Below are positions 16,911 through 26,415 of a stretch of 27,110 nt of DNA, piece by piece; position 1 is the stretch's first letter, and every line of letters starts with the position of its first letter. This DNA comes from Pleurotus ostreatus/Saccharomyces cerevisiae fusant (taxonomy: Eukaryota; Opisthokonta): contig JAMQCK010000346.1 in NCBI GenBank assembly GCA_024196135.1, positions 1 through 27,110 of the forward strand, read 5' to 3'. The notes under the pieces were generated by a model. The model saw only the letters and a list, made by a program, of their open reading frames with translations. It did not search any database and had not been told where the DNA came from. Made by a program: the position numbers and the translations under genes.

Positions 16911-19640
16911 TCACTGGCGAGCCTTCTTGTATGCTGTTAACCTCAAATATCAGCTTATTGCTCGTGACGAAGACCACAAGCAAACTCACCAGCATCGTCG
17001 ACGGGCGCCTTGCGTTTCGCGCCCGCTTGAGCTTCCGCAAGTTGGGCCCAGCGGCCGACAGGCGCACCGGGTGTAGCGATACATTTGGGGCAGAACCACT
17101 CGCCTTCGGGCACCGCGCTCAACGGCGGATTCAAGCAGGTGAGATGGTAGGGCGCGTCACACTGGGAGCGCACCCCATAAGTACTACCCGCCTACAAGAC
17201 GTTGGTAAAAACGCACCTTTTCGCACTCGAGGAGCTCATCGTCTTCTGACGCCTTGCCGCACCCTAAGCATGCCTCCGGCGCGTCGACATCGAAGGGGTG
17301 TCTGGGACGGTCCGACAATTCGTCGCTAGGCCGTGCGATGAAGAGGGTCGTGTGTTGTCCAGCAGCAACGCTTGAGGGATTTCGTCAATCAACGACGAGG
17401 GAGAGATAAGTAGGACGAAGGCATACTCAATGACATCAACCTCTAACAACGGCTTGTTTTTCGTTGCCTTCGTCGCGCTCTTGTTCTCGTCGGGTCCGAG
17501 GCCAAGCTCGCCTGCAAAGGAGCTAATCAGCTCGTGTTCGTTTGATCCGGTTGCTTACAGCTGAAGGCGTCGAGCTAAGCTCAAGAAGCAACACCTACCA
17601 TTGGCGGCATTCTGACCCCAGCAAACGGTCATATTCTTCCCTTCATGCCCAGCTTCGTCGTTGGGCGTGAGCACAAAGTGAGTCACGCCACCGCATGAGA
17701 CGTGCGTTGTCCTGCATGCCCTGAACCGGTCGTTAGTCCAGGTCAGGTAGACGAAGAGTCAATGTTTGTGCGAGGAGCTGAATGGGGACGGAGGGTTGAT
17801 AGAAGAGACAGTTCCACGCACATGATGTCCTGAATCGGTTTGAAGTACGTCCACGGGGAGCCGACGGAGCCTATCCGATTATATGAGCCAAAGTTCCGGG
17901 CGCATACGAAGGGCCATCGTGTACTCGCCTTCGCCGCTGTTCTTCCACTGTCGGAAACCATTCAGTCAACACGTCCAGAGGATATTACATACAAGGAAGA
18001 GATGTCTACCTTGCCCGCCATATAGTACACGCCCTGCTTATCGACCACGACGCTGTTCGTCGGGCCTGCAGTAACGAGCGAGCCCATGGAGATCTCCTTG
18101 GGACCAGCGAACTGGAGAATCAAGGTCAATTGCATACGTCGGCAGTATTATCCGAGTCGACCCACGTGTGGCACGACGACGGGCTTCAACCGGTCCTTCT
18201 GGTCTCCAAGGCCGAGGCGGCAGTACCCGTTATATCCCCACACAAAGACCACACTATACGGGGAAACATGTGAGTCAGAGGCTATACACAAATAAGCAGC
18301 CCGCGCGGCACGCACCCGGCATCGTCGATGGCGATACAATGTTGCTGGCCCGCGGAGACGTCCACGATGGTGCGATTCGCAAGCTCTTTGATGAGAACTA
18401 AGATAGAAGGGGAATGCGTGACGCGGAAAGGTCACGAAGCGGGCACGGTCAGCGTCTGATTTATGCGAAGGCGGGTATGTCGAGTACATACGCGGTACAG
18501 TTTCGATTCCGAAGACTACTCGTTGACCGGTAGCGAGACGCTCGCCCGTGTCACCGTTACCCAATTGCCCCTTCTCGGCACTTCCAAAGGCATACACTGA
18601 AGCACCAGATATTCACGAAGAAGAGGCATTCAGGCCAATGTGGATTTTAGGCGGGCGAGAGAAGGCGTAGCGATAGAAAGCGAACCACGGAGACGCAAGG
18701 CACATACAGTTAGCGACATGGGATAACGGCAGCACAAGCGACGTACATTTGCCTGACTTGGTAAGGACGACGCTGAAGGAGATTCCGGCGGCAGCCTTGA
18801 CGACATGCTCCTCGTTATCTTCGCGGTCCAGAACGGATACTCGCTTGAACTTGTTGATCTCAGGGCATACATCCTGCCCGCACTAGACGAAAGATGTCGA
18901 GATTCAGCTACCCGCCAATGAACGCCATGCACAGACGCGCTCACCTGACCGAGCGTGTTTGCCCCCGCCGCCCATACTTGCCCTTCGTCCGCGACCAAGA
19001 GCGTGTGATAGCGGCCGCACGCAGCATGAACAAAGCGCGCAGTCGGCGACGCGCCCAATTCCCTGGGGGTCACCCGCCGCGGCGCGTTCTCCGAGATGGC
19101 AGTACCGGGTATGCCGAGCTGCCCGTGGGCGTTACGGCCAAATAGCCAGGCCGAGCCGTCGGCGTCAATGACGACGTTGTGGCAGCTGCAGCAGGAGGTG
19201 TGGACGGAAACTGCGCGCACATTGCTCAGTGAGCGGAGGATATGGGGTTCAAGGAGGTCGGGGTTCCTGCGATGGATGAGCGGGGAAGCGCGCGGGGAAC
19301 AGGGCACGTACTCCGGCTCAACACCTTCCGCGGCTTTGACCCTGTCCTTCCGCCCGAGTTTCGCCCTGCATGAGAATTAGCCTTACTGCAGTCATGGTCA
19401 ATGGCAACGCACCAGTCAGTCCCGCCAGTGATCAGCACTGAGGAGGTCCGCGTTGCATAGCACGTCAGTATTCGTGGCGATTAGATTCGGGTTCATTTCA
19501 GTTCGGGGAGGTTTGGGGAAGCACAGAGCAGAATAAGGACTATCAGTGGGACATTCGACTGGCATTCAGCGGGGAAATGGCGGACCTCTGCCCCATTGCG
19601 GTTGAGTCGAAGAAGAGCCGTTGCTGGTGTTCACGCTCAT
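16911..19640 (-). CDS. RCC1-repeat protein with C-terminal PHD finger (about 530 aa, 16 exons)
   Basis: Exons: 19640-19586, 19437-19413, 19365-19312, 19266-18945, 18882-18747, 18596-18492, 18397-18316, 18253-18166, 18111-18010, 17947-17929, 17870-17822, 17720-17599, 17511-17427, 17370-17217, 17161-16990, 16933-16911. RCC1/RCC2-like blades include [73 protein letters not shown] and [14 protein letters not shown] finger follows at about 449-493: C449, C452, C464, C467, H472, C475, C490, C493. RCC1 propellers bind chromatin or small GTPases and PHD fingers read histone tails, so a nuclear chromatin role is likely. The basic end (KRK ... KKAR) resembles a nuclear localisation signal. Exon 1 and the final 23-nt exon are the least certain; the intron after 17929 appears to be GC-AG. 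Confidence 0.8.
17871..17928 (-). other. probable GC-AG intron in the RCC1-PHD gene
   Basis: The splice needed to keep the frame is AAG|GCGAGT ... GGATAG|GC, a 58-nt intron with GC instead of GT at the donor but otherwise perfect donor consensus. The GT five bases downstream gives the wrong phase, and reading through meets a stop after 15 codons. Confidence 0.6.
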
Positions 19641-20090
19641 TGTTGACCACAGTCAACCGCCACAATGCACCCGATCGAACGAGGCCGGGGCCCGGCGGCC
19701 CGCCCTCACCGGCGCAGCCTCCTCACGTGCAGCTACCGGCACTCCCCGACGCCATGTTCGACTTTTGAAAGAGTCCTAAGAGCTAGATATACATGCAAAA
19801 GGGAGGAAGCAAGTTAGAAAGAAGGAGCAGTGTGGATAGCAAGCCAGTGACAAAATATACGGTCAAACATATGCAACAAATTTTCGGCTCGCGTATCCCA
19901 TACTAGACGTCTGAGAAAAGAAAGAGCATGCAGCGCTATAGTGGCAGGTGGTCCGCACCCGTACCTTCCCCGTCCCGCACTATGAGCACAGAGCCATTTG
20001 CGTAGCACGTCGAAACTGTTCCCCGAAAGCATCGGGAAATGGGTTCACCGGCTACGCGCGGGGAGCGCTCTTCGGAAGGAAGCGCGTATC
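19641..20090. other. intergenic region upstream of RCC1-PHD
   Basis: About 450 bp lie between the RCC1-PHD start and the 3' end of the coiled-coil gene. GTTGAC (19642-19647) and GTCAAC (19652-19657) form an inverted repeat with a 4-nt loop just before the proposed start codon. An alternative first exon starting at the minus-strand ATG near 19756 is possible. No other gene is seen. Confidence 0.4.
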
Positions 20091-20510
20091 CTACGTGGTC
20101 TTCTGACTGGGAAGAACAAGCTGGTCAGTCGCCTTCTTCTGACATAATGTAGGGGAAAGGAGACGCACCTCTGTCGGGACATCATGTTTATCTCGAGAGC
20201 GAGCTTGACTGGCTCTGCGCGCCCGAAGAGAGTTCCTCAGCGACTCAGCCGCCTCCTTTCTCATCTTCATGAGCTCCATCGCAGCCTCCAGCTGTCTAAT
20301 CCGCGTTTCGAGTATGTCGACCTCTCGGTCAAGGGCAAGCAGCGTCCTTCGCGATGTCCTATCCAAGAAGGTCTAGCAATTATCAAGCGCGAAAAGTGCA
20401 GGAGATAAACGCACTTGAGGTACGCATCCGAGATACGATCTTCCAAACCCATCTGATGCTTCAGCAAAGGCGCCGCAAGCGAATAAACAAGCATTTCTCA
20501 CCTTGTTCAT
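20091..20510 (-). CDS. small coiled-coil protein of unknown function (106 aa)
   Basis: Exons 20510-20502 (only 9 nt, Met-Asn-Lys), 20458-20415 and 20358-20091 join in phase; introns are 43 and 56 nt. The protein starts MNKHQMGLEDRISDAYLK and contains a heptad-like helix LDREVDILETRIRQLEAAME, then a basic segment (SLRARRASQARSRDK). Size and composition fit a subunit of a larger assembly, but I cannot name it. The microexon start is chosen because it alone joins the HQMGLED exon in phase; an alternative start within the intron (MLVYSL) would also be in frame. Near the end a 30-nt GTGCGT...TCAG segment could be mistaken for an intron; it is in frame either way and probably coding. Confidence 0.6.
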
Positions 20511-21647
20511 CCAACTGAGCCCGACCACGAGCCATAATACTCCTCCTCAATAACGCGCCCGACGAAGGCATCCTAGGCATTCGGATAGCCCCACCGACCC
20601 CGTCGTATATATCCAAGCCCCTCAAGGCCGATAGGCGGCTATGATCACGAACAGGTCCGACTCGGACTTGGGCACGCGCCAATGGCACGGCGGAGCGTGT
20701 CCGGGATGAGGCCGGATAGAGCGTCAGGCATATCCGAATGCAGCGGCAGGCGTATCCGAATGCAGCGGCAGGCGTATCCGGATACAGTGAAGAACGTAGC
20801 CTATGCAATCATTCATGTCCGACACGGTGTGGGTGCACCCATTCGGCGAGGCGGGCTTGAACCGAGTCGGGGTGCGGCTGAGGGTTTTATGGGCGGACAC
20901 GCGAAGGGGAGTACGTGACGAGGGTGCGAGGCCCCGATATCGGGCTTTTGAGACGCGAGGGATTCTAAAAAAGCGCTGAGAAGGAATGAGGTGTCGGGTA
21001 GGCCACAGAGTATACCCCAGGCATCGTCGCGAGCGAAGCTTAGATTATTGTCGGCGAAGTCCGAAGGCATTCGCCGTAACGCCACATAAGCACTCAGGCG
21101 CGCACCGCAGACTTGTACTTACCCTGGATCGCTCTTCCCAGTCATTGCTGAGCACAAGGATGTTGCAAGCCATGCGCTTCACGGACTTTGTTTGGAACAG
21201 GCGGGAGAGCAGGACTCAGACACCAGTCCGTCCGTCCATCGTCTTGCAGACAAAGTGGAGGCTTGGTCGACGCCATCTTCCAGCGAAAACGTCAGCACCA
21301 ATGACGAGGAACTAGAGATGGAACTTGAGCTTCATTGTGAAGGGGGGCTAGACGACAGTTTCGAGTCCCACAGTGTCCTCGAGCATAGACAGGCGTCGAG
21401 CGTCTATCATCCGTGAAGGTTTCCAGCGATTCGATGTGCAGGGCGACGGGATACATGCTCCGCCCCCTCTAATCATTAATGTGAGAGGCATACAATATAC
21501 AGCGCGCGCGAGCGATGAGTGGTGGTGTGACGCGCCGAGCGCATTAGTAGTGGCTTCACGCGTCCCGAAGGGGAGTCGTTACGGATAGCATGACCTGTCG
21601 TGAACAGGGGGAGGGTGGCGAGGTGCAGGAGTGCCAGGATCGGGAGA
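20511..21647. other. 1.1-kb region with weak open frames, no confident gene
   Basis: Two frames deserve mention. On the plus strand an open stretch at about 21090-21416 without an ATG encodes LFPVIAEHKDVASHALHG and later an acidic part (NDEELEMELELH); a possible acceptor CGCAG lies near 21112, so it could be a 3' exon. On the minus strand, 21085-20813 encodes FARDDAWGILCGLPDTSF, and a GTAAGT donor at about 21124 could supply an upstream exon. The two overlap in space on opposite strands, neither has a recognisable domain, and neither could be completed. A short tandem repeat lies at 20725-20790. Confidence 0.35.
20725..20790. repeat. 22-bp tandem repeat, three copies
   Basis: The unit CAGGCGTATCCGAATGCAGC plus GG repeats at 20725, 20747 and 20769. 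The first copy has one change and the third is degenerate at its end. It is a small minisatellite in noncoding DNA. Confidence 0.8.
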
Positions 21648-22414
21648 CTAGTCCTCGCTGAAGGTCAAGGTAAGCCAGGATACCGACTGTAGAAGGATAA
21701 CAACGCACTCTGGCGGTTCTCTCCTGAGATACATGTCGATGGCTGCTGAGAAGCCGGCGAATGCGACGCCTCCCATAAACGCTGCCTTCGGCCCCGAGTT
21801 CCGCGCCAATATGCCACCAGCCAGAAACCCCGCGGTCACGGAGTTCGTGAGGTCGTTCTTGGCCCGATACTACGCATCCCCCTTCAGTCATCAGGAACGC
21901 AGAAGACATGCACAACCACGCACCGACTCGATCACGCACTCGATGCCCGCATAGAGCGCGCCGACCTTGGCGAAGCCCTTGCCGGACGACCAGGCGGACT
22001 TTGCCATGTCCTTAATGATGGCCCCTGCCTTTTGATGTCGTGCGAGCTGCGCGTGCTGGTCGCGGAGTGTCGGATCCTCGTACGCGAAGCCCGTTGACAG
22101 CATGGAGAAGAACATGCCGATTGCCATACCTGAGGCACTTCAGCGACCTTGTAAAGCATGGGCAAGTGAGGGTGGGGGAAGTCCCAATGAGAAGAAGATG
22201 GTAGTGTGCGAGGGGGAAGAAGGGGACACGCACCACCAACGCCGGCGAGGACGGTCTTGACCGCGCAGGACTCCTGCACATGTTCCATTGTGCGGTTCAT
22301 CTTCTGCTGCTCCATCATCATGGCCCGGTCATCTTCGCTGAAGCCTGGCGGCAGAGGCTCCTTTCCCGGCAGGAAGTATGGTGGCAGCACCCGCGGGTCT
22401 ATCTCGAGGGGCAT
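21648..22414 (-). CDS. TIM22: mitochondrial inner membrane translocase subunit Tim22
   Basis: Exons 22414-22234, 22129-21924, 21869-21709 and 21657-21648 join to 185 aa. The Tim17/Tim22 family core is clear: [68 protein letters not shown] and [21 protein letters not shown]. These are four Gly-rich membrane helices. Tim22 forms the channel that inserts carrier proteins into the inner mitochondrial membrane. Two Cys (near 53 and in GIEC) could form the conserved intramolecular disulfide; I infer this from position. The start follows an in-frame stop with no acceptor between them. The last intron is 51 nt, in frame and without a stop, so retention would add 17 residues. Confidence 0.93.
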
Positions 22415-22587
22415 CGGGAACGCGTAGCGCGGCGGCAGAGGAGGAAACGCGCCCGATCAGCGTGCGGGAAATCGGGCCGGTATTCGTGGCGTCGAATGTT
22501 ACGGCTGAGTTCTGCAAGAAGACTTATAGCGATACAGAGGTCTAATATACACATAGCACTACATCGAATACATCTACAGGCATAGAT

Positions 22588-23892
22588 CTATGCGTTGAGC
22601 TTGGCGGAGAACTCCTCCAGCTCTTGATGTCCAAGAGCCAGCTTTTCAGCCGCATTCCCCTTCTCTTTCTGTGCCGACAACCATTGTCGAAGCTTGCCTT
22701 TTGAGTCTGGCGCGATGGGTTGGCGGAGGAGGACAAGGTAGGTGTGCAGTATCCTGTGATGTAGATGTCAACACCCGGTGGAGCGCGCTGTTGGGGATGG
22801 CTTACCTGACACAACCCTCAACGAAGTCAAGGTCCTCCTCGGCCTCGTCACCGTCGACGCCAGAGGGTACGGGATTGACCAGCCCCTCAACAACCGAGTC
22901 CACGATCCCATGCTTCGCGAGCGCCGTGCGCGTCAACGGCGACGTCGCCCCGCGATCCGGGTTCGCCAGCGCCACCGCATGCGAGTTGGGGTGCGGTGCG
23001 GCCGGCGGGTCGGTGTGCAGTCTCGAGTCCGCCTCATGAGGCTCAGCCGCCGTCACCGCCGTGCTGCCCACCTGGCTCTCTTCCGTGACGTGCTCCTTCT
23101 CTCCCTGCGGGATGAGGAGCGCGTTGAGCAGGAAGATCGCCTTCCGGCGCACGGTGCGGTCGGGATCGTTAAGTGCGTCCCGCAGCGCGGCCCAGCCGGC
23201 GCCCTCGTCGTTGTCGAGCGTGCTGACTACAGGTGCGTTGTGCTTGATGAGACCGGAGAGGGTGTATATCACCTTGGAGCGGAGCTTGGCGGAGGAGGTG
23301 GGGGAGGTGGGGGAGAGGAAGCCCAGGAGGGCAGGGAGGGGATCGAGCTTGATGTACTGGGGGCAAATTAGAGATGAATCGAAGGATGTGTGAGGATTAC
23401 GTACCGAGTCCTGCGCGGAGGGGTTGTTCTGGAGCGCAGTACCCACTACCCACAGCGCTTGCAGGGCGACGGGAGGTGGCGTATCGGGAGAGGTGACCAG
23501 TGAATGCAATGGGGCCCAGAGGTTTAGTTTCTCCAAGTCTGTCAGCACAGTCAGCACACCATTCCCCTGCCAGCCACCCATCTACGCACTGTTCGCGTTA
23601 TCAATTTGCTCGATGAGCTGCAGGGTCGCATTTCAGCACAACCCTCACCGATCACAACAAACGCCCGACGCACCATCTCCAGATGATCCAACGCATCTAC
23701 GCGCTCATCATCGCTCTTCGTCGCATCCGTCGCCGCCTGCACATCCTCCTTCATCAACTCGCTGTCCGGACGACCGAGGATGTGGTCTATGATGCCCGGA
23801 TCGAGAGCTTGAGGTGCGGGGCGGGGCTGCTGCTCCGCGCCCTCGGCAGAAGGGGCGGAGTTCGCGATCGACCAACGTAGTAGGCTTTCCAT
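22588..23892 (-). CDS. FES1: Fes1/HspBP1-type Hsp70 nucleotide exchange factor
   Basis: Exons 23892-23674, 23617-23590, 23538-23405, 23356-22806 and 22753-22588 join to 365 aa; introns are 48-56 nt. It begins MESLLRWSIANSAP, the Fes1 N-terminus, and continues with armadillo-like helices: DALDHLEMLIEQIDNANNLE, VALQALWVVGTALQNNPSAQ, KVIYTLSGLIKHN and RRKAIFLLNALL. It ends in a helical segment (LRQWLSAQKEK, LEEFSAKLNA). Fes1 promotes ADP release from cytosolic Hsp70 and helps degrade misfolded proteins. It is longer than the yeast protein because of a polar insert (about residues 240-290, AAEPHEADSR and following), as I would expect in basidiomycetes. TIM22 lies immediately downstream on the same strand, 173 bp away. 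Confidence 0.93.
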
Positions 23893-24676
23893 TGTCAAGT
23901 GCTAGGTCTTGGGTTGGGAGAGGTGGGAGAGAGGTAAAGAGAGGCTTTTGGGCGCTAATTGAACAGACATTTCGGTATACTGGGCGCGTCTCGAAGTCTG
24001 CGGAAAGGCGTGGAAGTTTTGTGGCGAAATTCCCACGTTTTGAGGCTACAGGTTCGAACCTGAGCAAGGCGTCTCTTGTGACATACCATTTGGAATGTCT
24101 GTGCATAAGTCAATAGAGACCGTCGGTAATATGTTGCGTGGAGAGTAGCGACGTTTGAGAAATCAAATGCTGGGCGCTGAGCGCTGAAGCCTAGCATGTC
24201 TAAACGTCTATGTGGCGCTCCGGCGAATGCCGTATAATCACGGGACCAATCGCGCTCGTCACGGTGTGACACTGACAATACGCGGGCGCCAACCACGGTT
24301 TTGTCTTGTACCATTCCTTATCTCCGACTTGATTAGTCTTGCCACTGCTTAACCCACCCTCGACCACTGCTTACTCTGTCACTCAGTGGCATCCCAGCCT
24401 ACAACAGCTATGAACGACACTCAGCACCGTGCCACCCTCCTCCAAGAAGCCACCGCCCTCGTCGATCACGAACGCACAAGATGAGCGCCTTCCCCTCAAG
24501 ATTCAGCAGCAATTTTCACAGGCGCCCCTCAGCTCGAGGACTGCATCTTCTATGTCGATCATGAATCGCAGGACACAAGAACAGCCCAACTACGACTCGA
24601 CGCCTCGTCGTGGCATGACAGCAACGGACAAGATCCTCTATGTGATGAGAGGTCGCCAGTAGGCCATATCCTCGAC
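23893..24676. other. divergent intergenic region between FES1 and an F-box gene
   Basis: This 784-bp stretch separates FES1 (minus) from the F-box gene at 24677 (plus) and should hold both promoters. CAGGTTCGAACCTG at 24049-24062 is a 14-bp perfect palindrome. From 24410 an open frame on the plus strand reads toward the F-box gene in the same frame but is broken by a TGA at 24482. Confidence 0.5.
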
Positions 24677-26098
24677 ATGCACAGCTATACTACGGTGGCA
24701 TGCGCTCAAAGCCTTCCTGTCGAACTACTGGTCATCATATTCGAGTTCGTCGTCGAACCCCACAAATCACACTATGGACATCAGCTTCGCAGCCTTACCG
24801 GGACATGCCGCATGTGGCGCGAGGTCGCTTTCTCTACGCCGACCATCTGGACGACTATCTATCTCCACTGGTCCAACCTCTCACAACCATGGCCGCGTCG
24901 TCCGCGTGCCGCTCTCGTCGAGGCGCAAATAAAGTGGTCCGCCAACCGACCAATCGACGTGTTCGTCCACGTAGAGGACTCTTCCGAGATCACTGGATAC
25001 GCGAGCGAACCTTGGAAACTGCTCCTCAGAAGCTCATCCCGTTGGCAGACGGCCACAATCGTTGTGGACGGCGGATATTGCGCTGACGAAATGTTGGGCC
25101 ACCGTTTCGACCTCCAGTGGCCACTTCTCGAGAGTCTGAAGTTACGAGTCGGGCCTATGTGCGAAAACAGCAAGATGCTGTTGGAAATGTTCAATGACGC
25201 GCCGAGGCTTCGTTACCTGCAAGTCTTCAGTCGCTCGCCTTGGTTGCGAAGAATCATAATCCGTCCAACATGGACCCTGACAACACTCTCACTACTCGGA
25301 TTTACGATCGGCAGCTGCCTGCAGCTAATCCGACTCAACAGCGCGACATTGAAGGTGCTCGAAGTAGCGGACATCCCGACAAACAAGGCTGCGACCACCA
25401 ACGCGTCGCCCCCTCGCACATGTCTACCAGCCTTGACGACCTTGCGGCTCGAAGCGGGAAGAGCATGTAGATATCTATGCCCTCGGCTGCGTGTTCCGTC
25501 CTTGCAAGGTCTCACCCTTTTCAAGCCTCGTGCAAGATTCAATGACGAGCCCGTCCTCGATATGATCCAACATTCGAGTGCAAGTCTGGTTCATTTTGGA
25601 GTCTACGACGCTAGTGCCGCACCGCAACGCGCTATCTTGCATCTCATGGCCGGCCTTCCTGACGTTGTATCACTGACATTGAATGCTCGTCGCGATCGGA
25701 GGCACCTGGACAAGGCCTTTTTCCTCGCGTTGACGCCCTCGGAAGACAATCCCAACTGTATTCTTCCTCGCCTACTGCACTTCTCGTTGTCAGTATCAAA
25801 AGACGACGAACCGGAGCCTATGCCACATGAGGAACTCGAGCAAACGTTCTATGACCTGCGACGCGAGGCAAAGGTCGTTGGCGGTCATACCTATCCAGCA
25901 CTGACGACGCGGACGCTCAATTTACTGCGGGATGTTTCTGTCTGGCAGGTGATGAAAGATTGTGTCTTTTCCGATGTATACACTGACGCACCCTACACAG
26001 CACGGCTACTGATAGGATTGAAGACAGAAAAAATACGCTCCTTCGGCGGAGACGGCATTCAGCGCAAGGACGGTGTAGCTCAGCGAGGGCTCTGGTAA
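24677..26098 (+). CDS. F-box protein (473 aa, single exon)
   Basis: One open frame without introns. An F-box lies near the N-terminus (about residues 11-60): AQSLPVELLVIIFEFVVE, then RSLTGTCRMWREVAFSTPTIW. Leucine-rich-like segments follow (WPLLESLKLRV, APRLRYLQVF, LPALTTLRLEA, VPSLQGLTLF). It resembles the F-box protein encoded at 14702-16492 in layout and at the end (FFLALTPSEDNPNCILPRL versus FFRDLTPSPYNPDFALPDL). The usual N-terminal helix region of the family is missing from the ATG-to-stop frame. The same frame is open for 64 codons upstream, and a further start lies at 24410, but a TGA at 24482-24484 separates them. Either the protein is naturally short or its 5' part has decayed. Confidence 0.75.
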   Translation: MHSYTTVACAQSLPVELLVIIFEFVVEPHKSHYGHQLRSLTGTCRMWREVAFSTPTIWTTIYLHWSNLSQPWPRRPRAALVEAQIKWSANRPIDVFVHVEDSSEITGYASEPWKLLLRSSSRWQTATIVVDGGYCADEMLGHRFDLQWPLLESLKLRVGPMCENSKMLLEMFNDAPRLRYLQVFSRSPWLRRIIIRPTWTLTTLSLLGFTIGSCLQLIRLNSATLKVLEVADIPTNKAATTNASPPRTCLPALTTLRLEAGRACRYLCPRLRVPSLQGLTLFKPRARFNDEPVLDMIQHSSASLVHFGVYDASAAPQRAILHLMAGLPDVVSLTLNARRDRRHLDKAFFLALTPSEDNPNCILPRLLHFSLSVSKDDEPEPMPHEELEQTFYDLRREAKVVGGHTYPALTTRTLNLLRDVSVWQVMKDCVFSDVYTDAPYTARLLIGLKTEKIRSFGGDGIQRKDGVAQRGLW

Positions 26099-26415
26099 TA
26101 CATAGTGTCCGTGATAGTATAATGAAAGTATGCATGAGTTACTCGCATCCGCCGTTCGGGAAGCTTCGAAAACATGGCTCGCCAGTGGATTATACTTGGA
26201 AGAGTAATGCTTACTTACAGGATCCCAAACCCCGTCTGCGACCGTTTGTCGCAGAGGCACCTTTGCGAAGTTCAACCACGAGCGTGTCACGTGATTATTT
26301 GCAGATTGATCCGACCGTGTTTGCCACGCGTTTCTTGACCACTTACCACCATCATCTCCATCCCTTCAACCCTTGCGGCCATCCACGTATCACTCCGAGC
26401 CCAGTCCTTCCTCTT
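26099..26415. other. intergenic region between two F-box genes
   Basis: These 317 bp hold the 3' end of one F-box gene and the promoter of the next, both on the plus strand. The leader near 26340-26415 is C-rich (CACCATCATCTCCATCCC), as in fungal 5' UTRs. GTCTGCGACC at 26235-26244 and its near repeat of TTTGTCGCAGA form a small imperfect hairpin. No gene is seen. Confidence 0.45.

Noticed and set aside
22778..23393. Long plus-strand frame of 197 codons
   Set aside because: It lies antisense to the main FES1 exon, whose protein is clearly recognisable on the minus strand.
24030..24075. Possible tRNA or Pol III B box (GGTTCGAACC)
   Set aside because: The motif is a simple palindrome. The flanking bases do not form a 5-bp T stem with a 7-nt loop, and no D or anticodon arm or acceptor stem can be drawn.
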